DNA from: Lithodes maja
Taxonomy: Eukaryota > Arthropoda > Malacostraca > Decapoda > Lithodidae
Assembly (NCBI GenBank): GCA_037953745.1
Contig: JBAKBP010000698.1
Span: 186,001 to 250,000 of the forward strand
Direction of reading: 5' to 3'
Length of the DNA stretch: 64,000 nt
A program made the position numbers and the translations under genes. The notes beneath the pieces were generated by a model. That model saw only the letters and a program-made list of their open reading frames with translations, was not told the origin of the DNA and did not search any database. Shown here one piece after another: positions 12,171 through 23,400 of the stretch. How positions within the stretch are numbered: position 1 is the first letter of the stretch; each line of letters opens with the position of its first letter.

Positions 12171-12402
12171 GAATTTACCCTCAAGTAACCCTGTTACCAA
12201 CTCGCTAGGTTACCTTCCACCTTAATCAATTATCGTACTAACAAAAGATGAACCGTGCCTCAGCCGCATACACGGAATAACTCTCTTAGACTTAATAATA
12301 ACTCAACTCACATTGGACTAGTGTCCTTCTTCACAGTTTCCTTTTTACACAACTTAATGCATGATTCATTATGGACTAGTGTCCTTCCCTAGCTATAGCT
12401 AA

Positions 12403-12625
12403 TCTATTAGGCAACTAAACAACTGTTTCCCTCTTTAACTTACTGGTTGTCTCATTTATTAACAAAAGTATTCTTTCCCTCCCCTCTTTACTTTTACTCT
12501 TTTAATCTTTAATCTATTTGGCAACTAAACAACTGTTTCCCTCTTTAACTTACTGGTTACCTCATTTATTAACACAAGTATTCTTTCCCTCCCCTCTTTA
12601 CTTTTACTCTTTTAATCTTTAAACT
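12403..12625. repeat. two ~112-bp tandem repeats in LTR A
   Basis: The unit starting ATCTATT(A/T)GGCAACTAAAC and ending in ACTCTTTTAATCTTTA is present twice in tandem; the right LTR has the same pair at about 27905-28115. It is pyrimidine-rich on the plus strand. Confidence 0.8.
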
Positions 12626-13110
12626 CTCCTATCAGATCCTATATAATAACTCTTCGGCTGGTGCCGCTGCTAACAAAAATAACTAATTAATAACACATCA
12701 TCATCTATATATATTCACGTAAGTCTAAATTCCTTTTCCTTTAGTCTTGTCCTAGAAGGACACATTAATTTTTATAAGTGATGGCCACCGGGTCAGATCT
12801 GCAGTCTCTCTCTTTCTTTATCTCAACTGGAAGTCTTTGCTCTCCCACTACTATCTGTCTTCCTCTTGTCGCTTGGCTGTAGTGGTATGCAAGCCTGCGA
12901 TGCGACGACAGGTGGCCAGATACTGAGGGTGTATCTGCCTTAGTAGGGAAGAGCTGATGATAGGCCTGGGGTGTGCCTGCTGGAACAAAAGGCGAGGGCT
13001 GGGAGGCTGGAGCCGAATTCCTGTGAGTGCCCAAGTGCGAGAGAGCAAGTAGGTTGCGAGATCTGGACCCAGTGCCGTCTGCCCGGCGAATGACTTTGCA
13101 ACGCACCCCC

Positions 13111-13480
13111 CCCCCTCCCTTTATAGTCCTGGCCCCCGCTCTCTCGCGCTGCCATTGGCTGAGGGACCCGCATGGCATCCCGCTCGCACCGACTTCTTGC
13201 TTCCTTCATCTGCTCTCTCTCCTCTTCATAGTAAGTTCCAGGAAGTTGATTATAAACCTCTTTTGGTGGCTTACGGGAGTACAGGGCTGGCACCGAGGTA
13301 TTACTTAGGGGATAATCAGAAGGAGGAAAGAGAGTGACTTTTGAGGTGGAATAAGAAGTCCAGCTTCGCGTTCCGATAATGGAGGCCGCTGATTGGCTGG
13401 TGGGCGGGGCGTGGCATGTTGCAGCCGTGAGCTGTCAGAATCAACTGGCCGTGCAAGCCAGTAAAAGCGGTGATTGGCGG
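13111..13480 (-). promoter_or_regulatory. element A LTR promoter: TATA box, CCAAT boxes, GC box
   Basis: On the minus strand, CTATAAAGG lies at about 13120-13128. Upstream are AGCCAATGG (near 13150), AGCCAATCA with an adjacent CCCCGCCCACC GC box (near 13390-13410), and GCCAATCACCG (near 13470). These are standard polymerase II promoter elements in U3 order. The right LTR carries the same set at about 33104-33475. Transcription would run leftwards from the left LTR; the right LTR would drive the element itself. Confidence 0.6.
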
Positions 13481-13509
13481 AGGGCGTTTCTACTTTTTCA
13501 CCCCCTACT

Positions 13510-14430
13510 GAATTTAGGCGAGCTCCTGATCGCCGCAACACTGTTCCCCTAAAATTTATGCCCTCAGGCTGCCTCTCTACCAGTCCACTATGCTCACATA
13601 GACATTTATGTAACTGGAGTGCAGGATTCTGATTTCCCACGATAGTGTTGTCTATTACCTCCCCGGGCTGGCTGAGAAACTGTTTGAGAGCTTGAGTGGT
13701 ATTAATTCTTTGCCCTTGCCCGTCGACTATTGCTACCAGTCGACGGAGTCGGTACTGAGGGTCAGAGGGGAGAGGCATGGTGCCTTGCAACTGACAGGCA
13801 CGTGCCCCGGGGGTCCTATTTATAGCCTCGTCCGTGTACCTAATTGGTGGCGGCTAATTCTACCACTACGAGTGAGAGTTTCGGTGGGGCCCGTGAACTT
13901 AGTCGCTCTAGCGAAAGTCTTATCGGGAACGTTAAGCAAGAGAGTTTCTTTGGATTATTTTACTTTAGCTGTGGGAGAACCGTTCAGACGGTTGCCATCA
14001 AAAGATACGCCTTGCGGTTCTACCTCGTCTTGAGGACACTCTTCCTCACTACTTAAAATTCTATTTAAATCTCTCGGGGAAACTGAAACTTCGCTGTCTG
14101 GGACCGTAGACTTTTCCTCCTCGGTAAGCTCATAGAAATCATCTACCCCACTAGATACGATCTCTTCGCTTCCTATATCTCCTTCTGGCTCAACCTCAGG
14201 AAGACCCTCTCGGTTTTTTCGACTAAGTGACCACCAGAGTGGAGAATCTTCTAGGTAGTCCCGAGTCGGAGTAGGACCTCTAACGTTGGGTCGAACTGAG
14301 GAAGTATCAGGGTCGTCGACCCAGAATTCCATTTCCTCTTCGCTCCCTTCCTCGCTACTCCACTCGCTCATCTCTGGGGGAACATTACCCTCAAATCGTT
14401 TGGTATGAAGAGTATGAGTAACTGACATGA
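13510..14430 (-). pseudogene. element A: acidic C-terminal pol extension
   Basis: Downstream of the integrase GPF motif, a one-base shift near 14425 leads into a strongly acidic region (13955-14440) rich in Glu, Asp and Ser, for example EWSSEEGSEEEMEFWVDD. A second frame (13510-13790) continues to a basic end, RGTVLRRSGARLNSVGG, just before the polypurine tract. I recognise no known fold: no chromodomain, no envelope signal peptide and no transmembrane segment. It could be a C-terminal tail of pol or a separate small ORF. Confidence 0.5.
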
Positions 14431-16031
14431 TACTCCATGATGTAAGTACTGTATAACACTTGATAGGGCCCGTTTGTCTCGACAACCCTGAAAGGACCCT
14501 CGTATTTCTCCTCCTGTTTACCAGCTCGGGTGGGGTCATGTTCCTTGACCAAAATATACTCCCCTCGGTAATAAGGATTATTTAGAGAAACTTTCTTAGG
14601 CTGTTGCCGAGCAATATGATCATGCACTTGCTGTCGTCGCTCCCCTTGTTCCTTCCAATATTTTCCGGGTTGGGAATACTGCGTGTAGGAACGGGGGTAG
14701 GGCAATAATCGTTCTTGAGGCAATTTCGGTATGTTGCCAAAGATAATCTCATAAGGAGAATACCCCGTAGTCCTACAGACCGTGGTATTTATTCCCCAGA
14801 CAATTTCTGGCAAAAGTTCCGGCCAACCCCGGACGATTCTCTCCCCTTGTGAGCTCAGACCAGCCCGAATGCAGTTGGCTAACACCCTATGATTCCTTTC
14901 ACAGACAGCATTTCCCTGAGGGTAATACGGGGAGGTGTGCTGTATCTGGTACCCCAAGGTTTCTCCCAAGTGTTGCCAGATCTCATTATTAAATTATTTT
15001 CCCCTGTCACTCAGAATACCTCCAGGGGTGTCATACACAAAAATTATCTTTTCTAGGATAACCTTGGCCACCGTTTCAGCTTTCTTGTCCGGGATAGCGA
15101 AAGCAACCGTGTATTTAGAGAAAATGTCGACACAGGTCAAGATGTACCTTTTGTTTCTCTGTCTGGGCAGAGGTTCCATATTATCCACTGATAATTTGGC
15201 CGAGGGTGTACTAGCGGTAATATGTCCGGGCAACTGTCTAGGTCCCCTTCCGTCTTTGCCCCTCTGGCATCCCAAACAATTTTGAACGACTTCTTTAACA
15301 ATCTGGTCGGCCCTTTTGGTCCAGTACCTTTCATTGAATTGTTGGAGAACCCTAGACTGTCCCAAATGAGCCCCTCTTCCCTTTTGTCCGTGGAGGATTT
15401 GGATCATTTGTTTTGCCTCTGAATAATCAAGTACGACCCGATCTTGAGAATTCCTCCAGGCTCCCTCCGAAAACTTTACTTTATTACTTGGTCTAGGGTC
15501 ATATTTTTCCCCGTGAGGTTTAGTGGGTTGAACGGGTGCTACCGGTAGTCGAGACAAGCCATCGGCATTAGTGTGTAATTTACCGGGTCTATGTCTAACT
15601 TCAAAAGAGTACTCTTCCAAAATCCCCTTCCACCTGACAAATAGTCCGTCTTCCGTTTTCATTTTTCAGAGCCATTGTAAGCTATGGTGGTCCATAATAA
15701 CTTCTAAGTGGACCCCGGCTAGGTACGGACGGAAATATTGTACAGCCCACACCAGAGCTAGACATTCCTTTTTCGTAACGCTGTAATTCTTTTCGCCCTT
15801 ATTCAGTGTCCGGCTAGCACAGGCCACTATGCTTTCCTTTCTGTCCACTTTCTGGGCCAGAACGGCTCCGAGCCCTTCATCAGAAGCATCGGTATATAGT
15901 TGAAACGGCTTGGTGAAATCCGGATGACAAACTACGGGGTTAGAAGTAAATTTTTGCTTCAAGTGATCAAAAGCTACCTGACAACTCTGATCCCAGTCGA
16001 ACCTCCTCCCTTTTTCTAGTCTCTGAGTCAT
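14391..16031 (-). pseudogene. element A: RNase H and integrase
   Basis: RNase H begins with CQVAFDHLKQKF and YTDASDEGLGAVL, continues with SRTLNKGEKNYSVTKKECLA and MDHHSLQWL, and after one stop (TGA at 15663-15665 area) with RHRPGKLHTNADGLSRL. The integrase follows: zinc finger (GAHLGQ...H, CLGCQRGK), then a core with Asp in KLSVDN, Asp in LSDRGK and Glu in GNAVCERNHR, and a C-terminal GPF motif (KYEGPFRVVE, near 14475). A single TAA after LSDRGK (14994-14996) breaks the core. Everything from 16031 to 14391 is otherwise in one frame, so the triad is complete and decay is light. Confidence 0.9.
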
Positions 16032-16159
16032 GGGGAGAGCAATCTTGAAAAGTTAGGTATGAACCTTCGATAGTAGACCATTCACAGAAATGCTTGAATC
16101 TCTTTGACAGAGGACGGAGGTGAGATTTCGGCAATAGATCTCACTTTATGTGGGTCCGG

Positions 16160-17095
16160 TTAAATACCTTTACTGGAAACCACATGCCCTAGATATGCCA
16201 CCTCACGGGCCCCTAATTGGCATTTGGAAGGTTTCAGTTTAAGTCCTGCCCCCCTGATTCTTTCTAACACTTCTCGGAGTCGGTGAATATGTTCTTCCCA
16301 ACTAGCGGAAAAGATTATGATATCATTTAAGTACGCCAAACAAGTTTTCCAGGTTAATCCCCTCAATACATCGTCCATGACTCTAGTGAAACTGGCGGGG
16401 CCATTGCAAACTCCAAATGGCAAGACATTAAACTGGTAGAGTTTGCCTTCGCTCGTGGCAAATGCGGTTTTCTCTTGATCCTCGGACCTAACTGGTACTT
16501 GCCAGTATCCACTCTGGAGATCTAGGGTAGAGAACCAGGTCGACCCATTGAGGGATTCTAACGAGTTGTCAATACGAGGTAGAGGCTGCGCGTCTTTGAT
16601 GGTGACATCGTTTAATTTCTGATAATCTACACAGAACCGAGTAGACCCATCTTTTTGTTTTACTAGGACTACCGGAGATGACCACGGACTGTATGATTCC
16701 ACTACTATCCCCTGTTTAATCATGTCCTAAAGTTGTTCCTTTTCTTTTTGTCTCATAATAGGGTTTTGTCGTCGGTAGGGTTGCCTAATAGGAGGCCCTT
16801 GTGTGTGTATCTCATGGGTGTGTCGGGTTCGAGCCGATCCATGGTCCCCTTCGTTTTGAGCAAACACATCTCGATAATTCCAGAGCAATTCATGTAAAGT
16901 ACTGGCTTGATTTGATGTAAATTTTTCCGTGATCTCAGGTAAGTTCACGGGTCCCTCAGTTCCAACAGTAGTGGGTTGAGCGGGTGTGACTTGTCCTAAC
17001 AGTTTCCCTTTTTGATAACTAATCGTGTCCTTACCAAAATTAGCTAAGACTAGTTTCCTCTGGTCGGCAGTAATGAAGGTGGGAGATATTCTCAC
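16160..17095 (-). pseudogene. element A: reverse transcriptase with altered active site
   Basis: RT blocks are clear: linker with NYRDVF and RQPYRRQNP, one TAG stop at about 16725, then SPWSSPVVLVKQKDGSTRFC, VDYQKLNDVT, STLDLQSGYWQVPV, FATSEGKLYQFNVLPFGVCNGPASFTRVMD, and LKPSKCQLGAREVAYLGHVVS. The invariant Y-x-D-D box reads YLND (codons TAC TTA AAT GAT, near 16326-16337): the first of the two metal-binding aspartates is Asn. That change alone should abolish polymerisation. A frameshift at 16031-16160 separates RT from RNase H. Confidence 0.9.
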
Positions 17096-17113
17096 CCCAT
17101 TCTGTGCGTTAGG

Positions 17114-18420
17114 TTAAAAAATCCCGGCAGTCATGCCTGGGTTTGGGGGAATCTCTATCATTTTCCAAGATCTAGGAGGGATTGATAGTTTTCCTGCGGT
17201 AGCTACTATTTGAGGTTGAAGAGTGGTCGTTGTGTCTTTCGGCCCACACTGAATAGTTACTCCTAACTGGCTCATGAGATCTATCCCCAGATACCCATCG
17301 ACTCCACTACTGGCTTTTCCCGATAAAACACAAAAATCGGTGGTGAAGGTAATTCCCTTCCACTGCACTACCGCCGTGTTAGTTTTTCATAGGATTGTCA
17401 GTGGTTGACCCCCGGCTCCTGACAACTGAATACTGGTTTGATTTAATGGGCCCATTTCTCACTGATTTTGTTTTACGAAATTCTCTAGGAGACAACTTCG
17501 GTGTGCCCCCGTATCAATCAACATGTTCGCTGCTTTCCCATTTATGACTACAGTTTCACAAGGCGTTTGTCTCTTTAAGATATTGACCTCACTATACCGC
17601 CCTTCTATGTGAGGTTTCGCAGAAAATGTTCTCTCTCTTCCGGCATCGGGAACTCTTGGCTGGGTTTCTGTCTCCCGGTATTCTACCGGAAGCATTCCTC
17701 TCCGGTCCGGATCGGTTCCCCTGGGTAGAGGTCGATCGTTTGTGAGTGCGAGTCTGGGGTCAAATCTAGGGGTTGGGACTTGCGGACGGTTGGTACAGTT
17801 CCTAGCTAGGTGTCCGGTCTGTCTACAAGCGAAGCATCGAATCAGGGCTTTCGGATACCCTTTCTTTGGGTTCTCCTCTTCCCCTTTTTGTTTTTCATCT
17901 TTAACTTCTATAGCCTCCAAAATCATTTTAATGACCTCCATCAATTCCTTGGTAGTGTTAACCTCATGAATGATGCAGTGTTTCCTAACTTCTACCGGGC
18001 AGGCTTGGATCATGATCTTCCTAATCTCAGTTTCCTGGCTCTCAGGGTTCATATGGGGATATGCTAGTTTCACATTCTTAGTGATTTCCCTCCTCAGGGC
18101 TCTCACATTTTGGCCATCAAGTTTCAAACTCTTCAGTTTGTCTCTGGCTTTTCTGGTGGAAGTCTCTCGGCCAAATTCTTCGATTAAGGCGCTCCTGACT
18201 TCGGCCCACAATACTAATCCTTCCAGACGTACTTTCACAACATTCAGGGCCTTACCTAAATGTGCCTTTCCATAGGCAATTTTCTTCCCATTTTCCCCTA
18301 CGTCAAGTAGTGTGAACTGACATTCTAACTGCTCAATCCAAAGCTCGATTTCTTCCTTCCCCCTCTTCCCATAATCTGAATGGTAACATGCCCGTCATCC
18401 TATCTGTTCTGTTAGATAAT
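17114..18420 (-). pseudogene. element A: gag and protease
   Basis: Coding begins near 18400 (EEIELWIEQLECQF region) and runs through a capsid-like helical segment to a zinc knuckle, CFACRQTGHLARNC (C-x2-C-x4-H-x4-C, near 17830). The protease follows with LIDTGAHRSCL (near 17510) and a YLGIDLM flap/end motif (near 17290). Gag, protease and RT are in one frame, interrupted by in-frame stops at about 17459, 17394 and 17114. So this family uses a fused gag-pol reading frame without a programmed shift at this point. Confidence 0.85.
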
Positions 18421-18447
18421 TATACTCAATCCAAATGATTTGTCGAA

Positions 18448-18465
18448 TCCCACCGCTTGCCACCA
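18448..18465 (-). other. element A primer-binding site
   Basis: On the minus strand, TGGTGGCAAGCGGTGGGA starts three bases after the LTR end. Retroelement primer sites begin with TGG, the complement of the tRNA CCA end. I cannot say which tRNA is used. Confidence 0.6.
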
Positions 18466-19372
18466 AAATGTAGTAATTAATTCTAAATCAGTTATGCTAC
18501 TACTACGGGGGATAATTCGACAGTCATTTAGAAGTTCGTATATTGTATTTAACAGACTTCCTAACTACTCTAATAATAGGTTCTTGGCTCAGGCCGAGAT
18601 GAGTTCAAGACGCAGATTGAATATTACGTCGATTCATGCTAGGTGGTACTCTGGACCCCTAAAGTTCCCGTTACTCCCTAACTGAATCCCCGCTATTCAG
18701 GTATTGACTCAAGTCGGCTTCGATCCTATGACCCGTTATTAGTGATTAATCCTAAATAAATAAATCAAAACCCTGCTGTGTCTTTTATTGAGACCAGGGC
18801 CTAATGAACCATTTGCTCTTTACTTAACTTAAACAAAAGTTTTATTCTTTCCTCTACTCTTTAGGTTTTCCCACGTTTACTGAGCCTTCTGTATCCTTTC
18901 TCAATACCAAGGCTATAACATATATAATCTATTGTCTCAATACATAGAATCTATTTACTCCTTTGACACAACCGTCGTTACTACTCAAGTACCTCCACAA
19001 TGACATAAAATCGTACAAATTACCGAATGAGATTACAAAGTCTCTCTCACATATAATATGAGTTCCGCCACCCAGTTACTTCACAATCTAGGTTTACAAT
19101 CTTTATCTCAATAACACCATTGGGTTCTGTCACCCAGTTACTTCACAATATAGTTTGACATTATTTTATCTCAATTACACTATTTGGTTCCGTCACCCAG
19201 TTACTCCACCATATGGGTTTACAATCTTTATCTCAAGTACCCCTTCTGAATTTACCCTCAAGTAACCCTGTTACCAACTCGCTAGGTTACCTTCCACCTT
19301 AATCAATTATCGTACTAACAAAAGATGAACCGTGCCTCAGCCGCATACATGGAATAACTCTCTTAGATTTAA

Positions 19373-19851
19373 CACCTTACGAGCAGCCTAGGCGGTAATT
19401 TATATGTACCGCCCAGCGGGGTGTTTTTACCCTAAATAGGGTTGTTTACGTGATCATTTTCATGCCTAAATAAGACTCAGAGCGTAAAACAAGTATATAT
19501 CCCTGAAAGAGCATAAACAGAGCTTTCCAATGACACCCCAACCATCCTTGTATGACCACTGGTTCTCTTGCAACGATCGCGCAACACGAGTGCAAAAACC
19601 ATCTAATTAGGTACTTTCCCTACATAATTCCCTGTGTAGCGAGTGCGAGAGGGTGGTGGAGGGTGGGATTCGTGTCAGTAGGTCCGCCGCGGTGGTCTGG
19701 AGCAGTCATACGCTTGCTTCGCTCCTCCCACCACTCATCTCTCTCTCTCAGCAACATTACATTGTGAAAATGGCACACGACATAAGTTGTGAACCGCCAC
19801 TTAGTCCATATTTATTTCACACGACATAAGTTGCGCGCCGCCAAAGAAGGG
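19373..19851. mobile_element. 479-bp TTAA-flanked nonautonomous DNA transposon (piggyBac-like)
   Basis: The left LTR of A reads ...GACTTAATAATAAC where the right LTR has TTAA, 479 bp of unrelated sequence, then TTAA and the continuation. This is a precise insertion with duplication of TTAA, the hallmark of piggyBac-superfamily transposition. The termini are CACCTTACG and, inverted, CCCTTCTTT: only loosely symmetric. The right end has two direct copies of CACACGACATAAGTTG followed by GCC-rich sequence. No transposase is encoded, so it would need one in trans. A long solitary derivative rather than a classic MITE cannot be excluded. Confidence 0.65.
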
Positions 19852-19947
19852 TTAATAATAACGCAACTCACATTGGACTAGTGTCCTTCTTCACAGTTTC
19901 CTTTTTATACAACTTAATGAATGATTCATATAGACTAGTGTCCTTCC

Positions 19948-19951
19948 CTAG
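19948..19951. other. target-site duplication CTAG (left) of element B
   Basis: CTAG at 19948-19951 is repeated at 27894-27897, on the other side of B. The undisturbed left LTR of A has a single CTAG (CCCTAGCTATAGC), so B inserted here with a 4-bp duplication, usual for Gypsy integrases. Confidence 0.9.
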
Positions 19952-21765
19952 TGTTACGACTGAGGATTAAATATATCAGGGCTCTTATTCATTGGACTAG
20001 TAATGGCATAAATGCTACAATGGAAAGCGCTAGATCCAACCTCTGATGTATATTCCCAGTGAACAAAGAACACAAATACTCTACAGAGTTCTATATGCAA
20101 TAATAGGTTATTAAACTCTCAATAAACGTGCATCTACTCTAGGCTTAATGTTATGTGAAAACAGCCTATTACTACCTATAACCGAAGGTGCTTGGTTATG
20201 GTATGCAAAGTAAGGTGGTAAGAGAAGTTACAGCTCACGTTACTTTAATCAATAAATGTCAGGCACTCCTGCATGAAAGAAAGTGCACTAAAGTCCTTCA
20301 ACACCAACAAGGAATCTTCTTTAAATGTTAGATGCTATCAAGATGCTCGAATCGGAAATGGAACCCTAAAAGGCCGGCAGCGGAACAATGCTCGTGCAGG
20401 CTATGCACACAAAAGGCAGGATATATAATGCAGTCGGGGCCAAGAATATCCTAAACGCTACAACAATAATAATCGCCACGACAATGCAGTATTCCTATCA
20501 ACAAAAAGAGCCTAAGTCGTTTGTGTCTCCATACATCAAACTAGGCTGCAAAATGCTTGTGTAATCATAAATGGGTATGCATAAAAAGAGTAATTGGGTT
20601 AATATACTTAATGTCTACTATGACTGATAAAGTCTAGCTGGAGTCAATGATACGAGATACTGGTGCGCATGGCATGCCGCATAGCCTAGTGCAAATCTCA
20701 AGTCAGTGCGTCAAATATTACGTTATAGGGAAGGGTAGCTCTCTTGAGAAACCTTAATACCGAAGTATTAAGCGTTCTCCTGGCGTACCTCAAAGACAAA
20801 CAACCGAGCCTAGAACAGTGCAGAATGGTATAGGCAAAAAGCCCTCATTCGTGCATGCTCTACTCTCAATGGCACACAGACTAGAATTTACTCATATCAA
20901 CTCCAGTTCTCAGGTATGTCGTGCAGCTTTTAACTAAAGCCAGCACTCATAGGCAACAATACCTTATAATATCAGACTCCTAGTCTAGCATTATCTAATC
21001 TAGCAGAGCACTAATAATTATAGGAAGCAGTACTGAACAATATGAATGCCAACCAATGCTTCGTGATCAACTTATTTTAACAACTAACATACATGGGTTA
21101 TATCAGACCTTAACGCACAATACAACTGGCCAGCATGAAGCTGATTTAGCAGAGTTAACCAGAGGGGGTATAATATTAATAAAAGGTGGTGAAAGATATG
21201 GAAAATCAGAGAGATAGGCAGAGGAAAAGGTTCTCAGGTGCAGAACGGAGGACAGGTATCAAAGGGATAAGAGGGATGCGTTCTAGAAACCAGATCTGAG
21301 GGAGAAAGTGGCGAGAGGGCTGTATATATACTAGCACTAGCTCGAGCCGCGTGGGAAAAATGCGGTAACAAGTCCTCCAACCAATACTAAAGAAGCCAGC
21401 CAAACATGACGTCACAAAGCATGATAAAAAACTCCCCCAACGAATCCCCACGACGCCAGCCAGCTATGACGTCATCGAGTATAGCAAAACACAACGCGCC
21501 TCCTCTCACTATGTTCTACTCTCTCTCTCTCTCTCAATTCCTATCATTACTACTTAATGATAAAACATATACTTTGCAATTAAATATATAAAGCCTTGAC
21601 ATGGGCGAAAACAAAGAGCCTTTCTGGACTGCCCATGACACAAGCTTTCACATGAAATAAAGCACACAACAATACATCAACTGCAGCCACATCCACTGCC
21701 CTGGCGATCCTAGCGAGTCACTGTAGGACAAGCCATGCGGTTCTAACGGAGTGGTTAACGTCACA
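19952..21765 (-). repeat. element B, 3' LTR (1814 bp)
   Basis: In plus orientation it begins TGTTACGACTGAGG and ends GTTAACGTCACA. It has TG...CA ends, matches 26095-27893 closely, and is followed by the polypurine tract. No protein-coding frame in it is supported. Confidence 0.9.
21340..21480 (-). promoter_or_regulatory. element B LTR: two CRE-like sites and TATA box
   Basis: TGACGTCA occurs at about 21407-21414 and again at about 21467-21474, about 60 bp apart, followed on the minus strand by a TATA-like TAGTATATATACAG (near 21326-21339). TGACGTCA is the consensus for CREB/ATF-type bZIP factors. A CT-rich tract lies just upstream in element orientation. The sites recur in the other B LTRs, some degenerate. 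Confidence 0.55.
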
Positions 21766-21781
21766 CCCCCCCCAAGATTTT
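21766..21781 (-). other. element B polypurine tract
   Basis: On the minus strand, AAAAATCTTGGGGGGG immediately precedes the TGTGACG start of the 3' LTR. This is the position and composition of the plus-strand primer of LTR retrotransposons. Confidence 0.75.
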
Positions 21782-22237
21782 TCTCAGAGGCCCAAGGCTC
21801 ACAAAAATCTGATTGTTAGAACCCATGCTATATCTCTACTTCCCATCACCCAGCGGCAGTAAAATATCTAGCACAGTTCCCAACAAAACATTTTACAAAA
21901 TTATAACCTTCCCCAACACAATAGGTTAAATCATATGTAGTTATGCTCCTCAAGAGCGAGCTTCTCTAGCCCAGCATTCTGAGAGGAGTGCAACTCAGAA
22001 TTACTGCTATAACATACTGAAAAAATTCAACTATCAAAGAAAGAGTTTTTATTTGATTTTTATGTTTTTAATTTGTTTATTTCGGCTGCACTATAGGGGC
22101 AAGCCTAGTTTTTTCTTCTATACCAAACGCTCAACTCCTGCTTTACGACCCAATACGCTGGGCTACAACCGCGAGCCAACAAGCACCAAGCGCAAAATAC
22201 TATTCAAACTAAAGCAGGAGGCTACCCGTGTGTCAAT

Positions 22238-23400
22238 CTACCCAGGATCATATACTTTTGAAAGACAATCTGCAACCACGTTGTCACAACCGGCAATATG
22301 GCGTATGTCCAGGTTATATACCAGTAACCTTAGTGACCACCTGGTCAGCCTCATATTCCGATTGTGAAACTGGTCCAAGAACTTGAGAGGGTGATGATCT
22401 GGGTAAACTACAACGACCGGACCATAGGCTGGAACATAGACCCCGAAATGCCCCAGCGCAAGCACAACCGCCAGCAGTTCCTCCTCGACAACAGAGCAGC
22501 TCCCCTGGGCTGAATTGAACTTCTCCGAGCAGAAACTAACAGGATGTTCCAGCCCATCATCGTCCATTTTTATAAGGACGGCACCAGCCCCCACACCACT
22601 AGCATCCGTTGCTAGTTGGAAAGGTAGGCTAAAGTCAGGGGCCCTGAGGATCGGGTGAGTGCACAACAGGTGTTTTACTACTCTAAACGCCTTCTCACAC
22701 TCAGGCACCCATTTGACTTTCTTATCCTTCCAGTTATCCTCCACCTGAGCTTGACTGTCCCGTTCTCCTTCTCCACCTTGACTGCTAAACGTCATCACAG
22801 GCACAGTGAGAGGCTCAGGGGGGTGCCTCACATACTCCTTCATGAGATTAACGTGACATAACTGATTGCGCATACGTCTGTCTGGAGCGGCCACCAAGCA
22901 ATCCAGGTCCGACAGCTTCTCACCCACCCTATAAGGACCAGTGTACTTCACGGATAAGGGGTGACCTACAAGGGGCAGTAGAATCAACACCTCCTGACCC
23001 ACGTGAAACTCCCCGAGTTTAACCTTGAGGTCGTACCTGTCCTTCATGAGGGCCTGAGAGCTAGTCAAATTACGGCCAGCCAACTCCAGACTGCGCAACA
23101 TCCGTTCTCGACTGTCGAGGACATACTTGAGCATAGAACAAGGTTTTTCTGCGCCCTCCCATATTTCTTTAACTATATGGAGAGGCCATCTGACACGGTG
23201 TCCAAAGACGAGCTCATTAGGGCTGAATCCCAAACTTTCCCCAGGTACCTCCCGTGCAGCAAATAAAACATATGGCAGGCCAAGATCCCAACCTTTCCCA
23301 CTCTCAAAGCAACAATAACGAAGCACAGATTCCAAGGCTGAGTGCCATCGCTCTAACACACCCTGGCTCTCTGGATGATGCGCAGATGACACAACCGTAA
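22238..23400 (-). pseudogene. element B: integrase C-terminal half followed by RNase H
   Basis: One 384-codon open frame. Residues 1-20 carry HHPESQGVLERW with the integrase catalytic Glu. AAREVPGESLGFSPNELVFG follows, then a GPY/F-type end with VKYTGPYRV (near 22925) and CHVNLMKEYV. After a short Gly/Glu linker the frame continues directly into the RT-thumb/RNase H junction (WVPECEKAFRVVKHLLC) and RNase H: LATDASGVGAGAVL, VEEELLAVVLAL, YPDHHPLKFL and GCDNVVADCLSKV (near 22250). The RT palm expected between integrase and RNase H is missing; the junction lies near the QAQVEDNWKDKK residues. It reads on from gag-protease after a one-base shift at about 23400-23412. Confidence 0.85.

Larger units (their letters stand above)
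11464..13500 (-). repeat. element A, 3' LTR (left copy, 2037 bp)
   Basis: Begins TGTGGTAATTAATTC and ends TACTTTTTCA in plus orientation, giving TG...CA ends. Nearly identical by eye to the right LTR pieces at 18469-19951, 27894-28430 and 32918-33495. Relative to the right copy it lacks about 97 bp near 11708, with ATTGA at both edges of the missing piece. It holds two sets of internal tandem repeats and, at its element-5' side, a TATA/CCAAT promoter. Confidence 0.85.
18469..19951 (-). repeat. element A, 5' LTR, first piece
   Basis: Starts TGTAGTAATTAATTC and follows the left LTR base by base, apart from the extra segment near 18705-18800 and the TTAA insertion at 19373-19851. It stops at CCCTAG (19951), where element B is inserted, and resumes at 27894. 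Confidence 0.9.
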
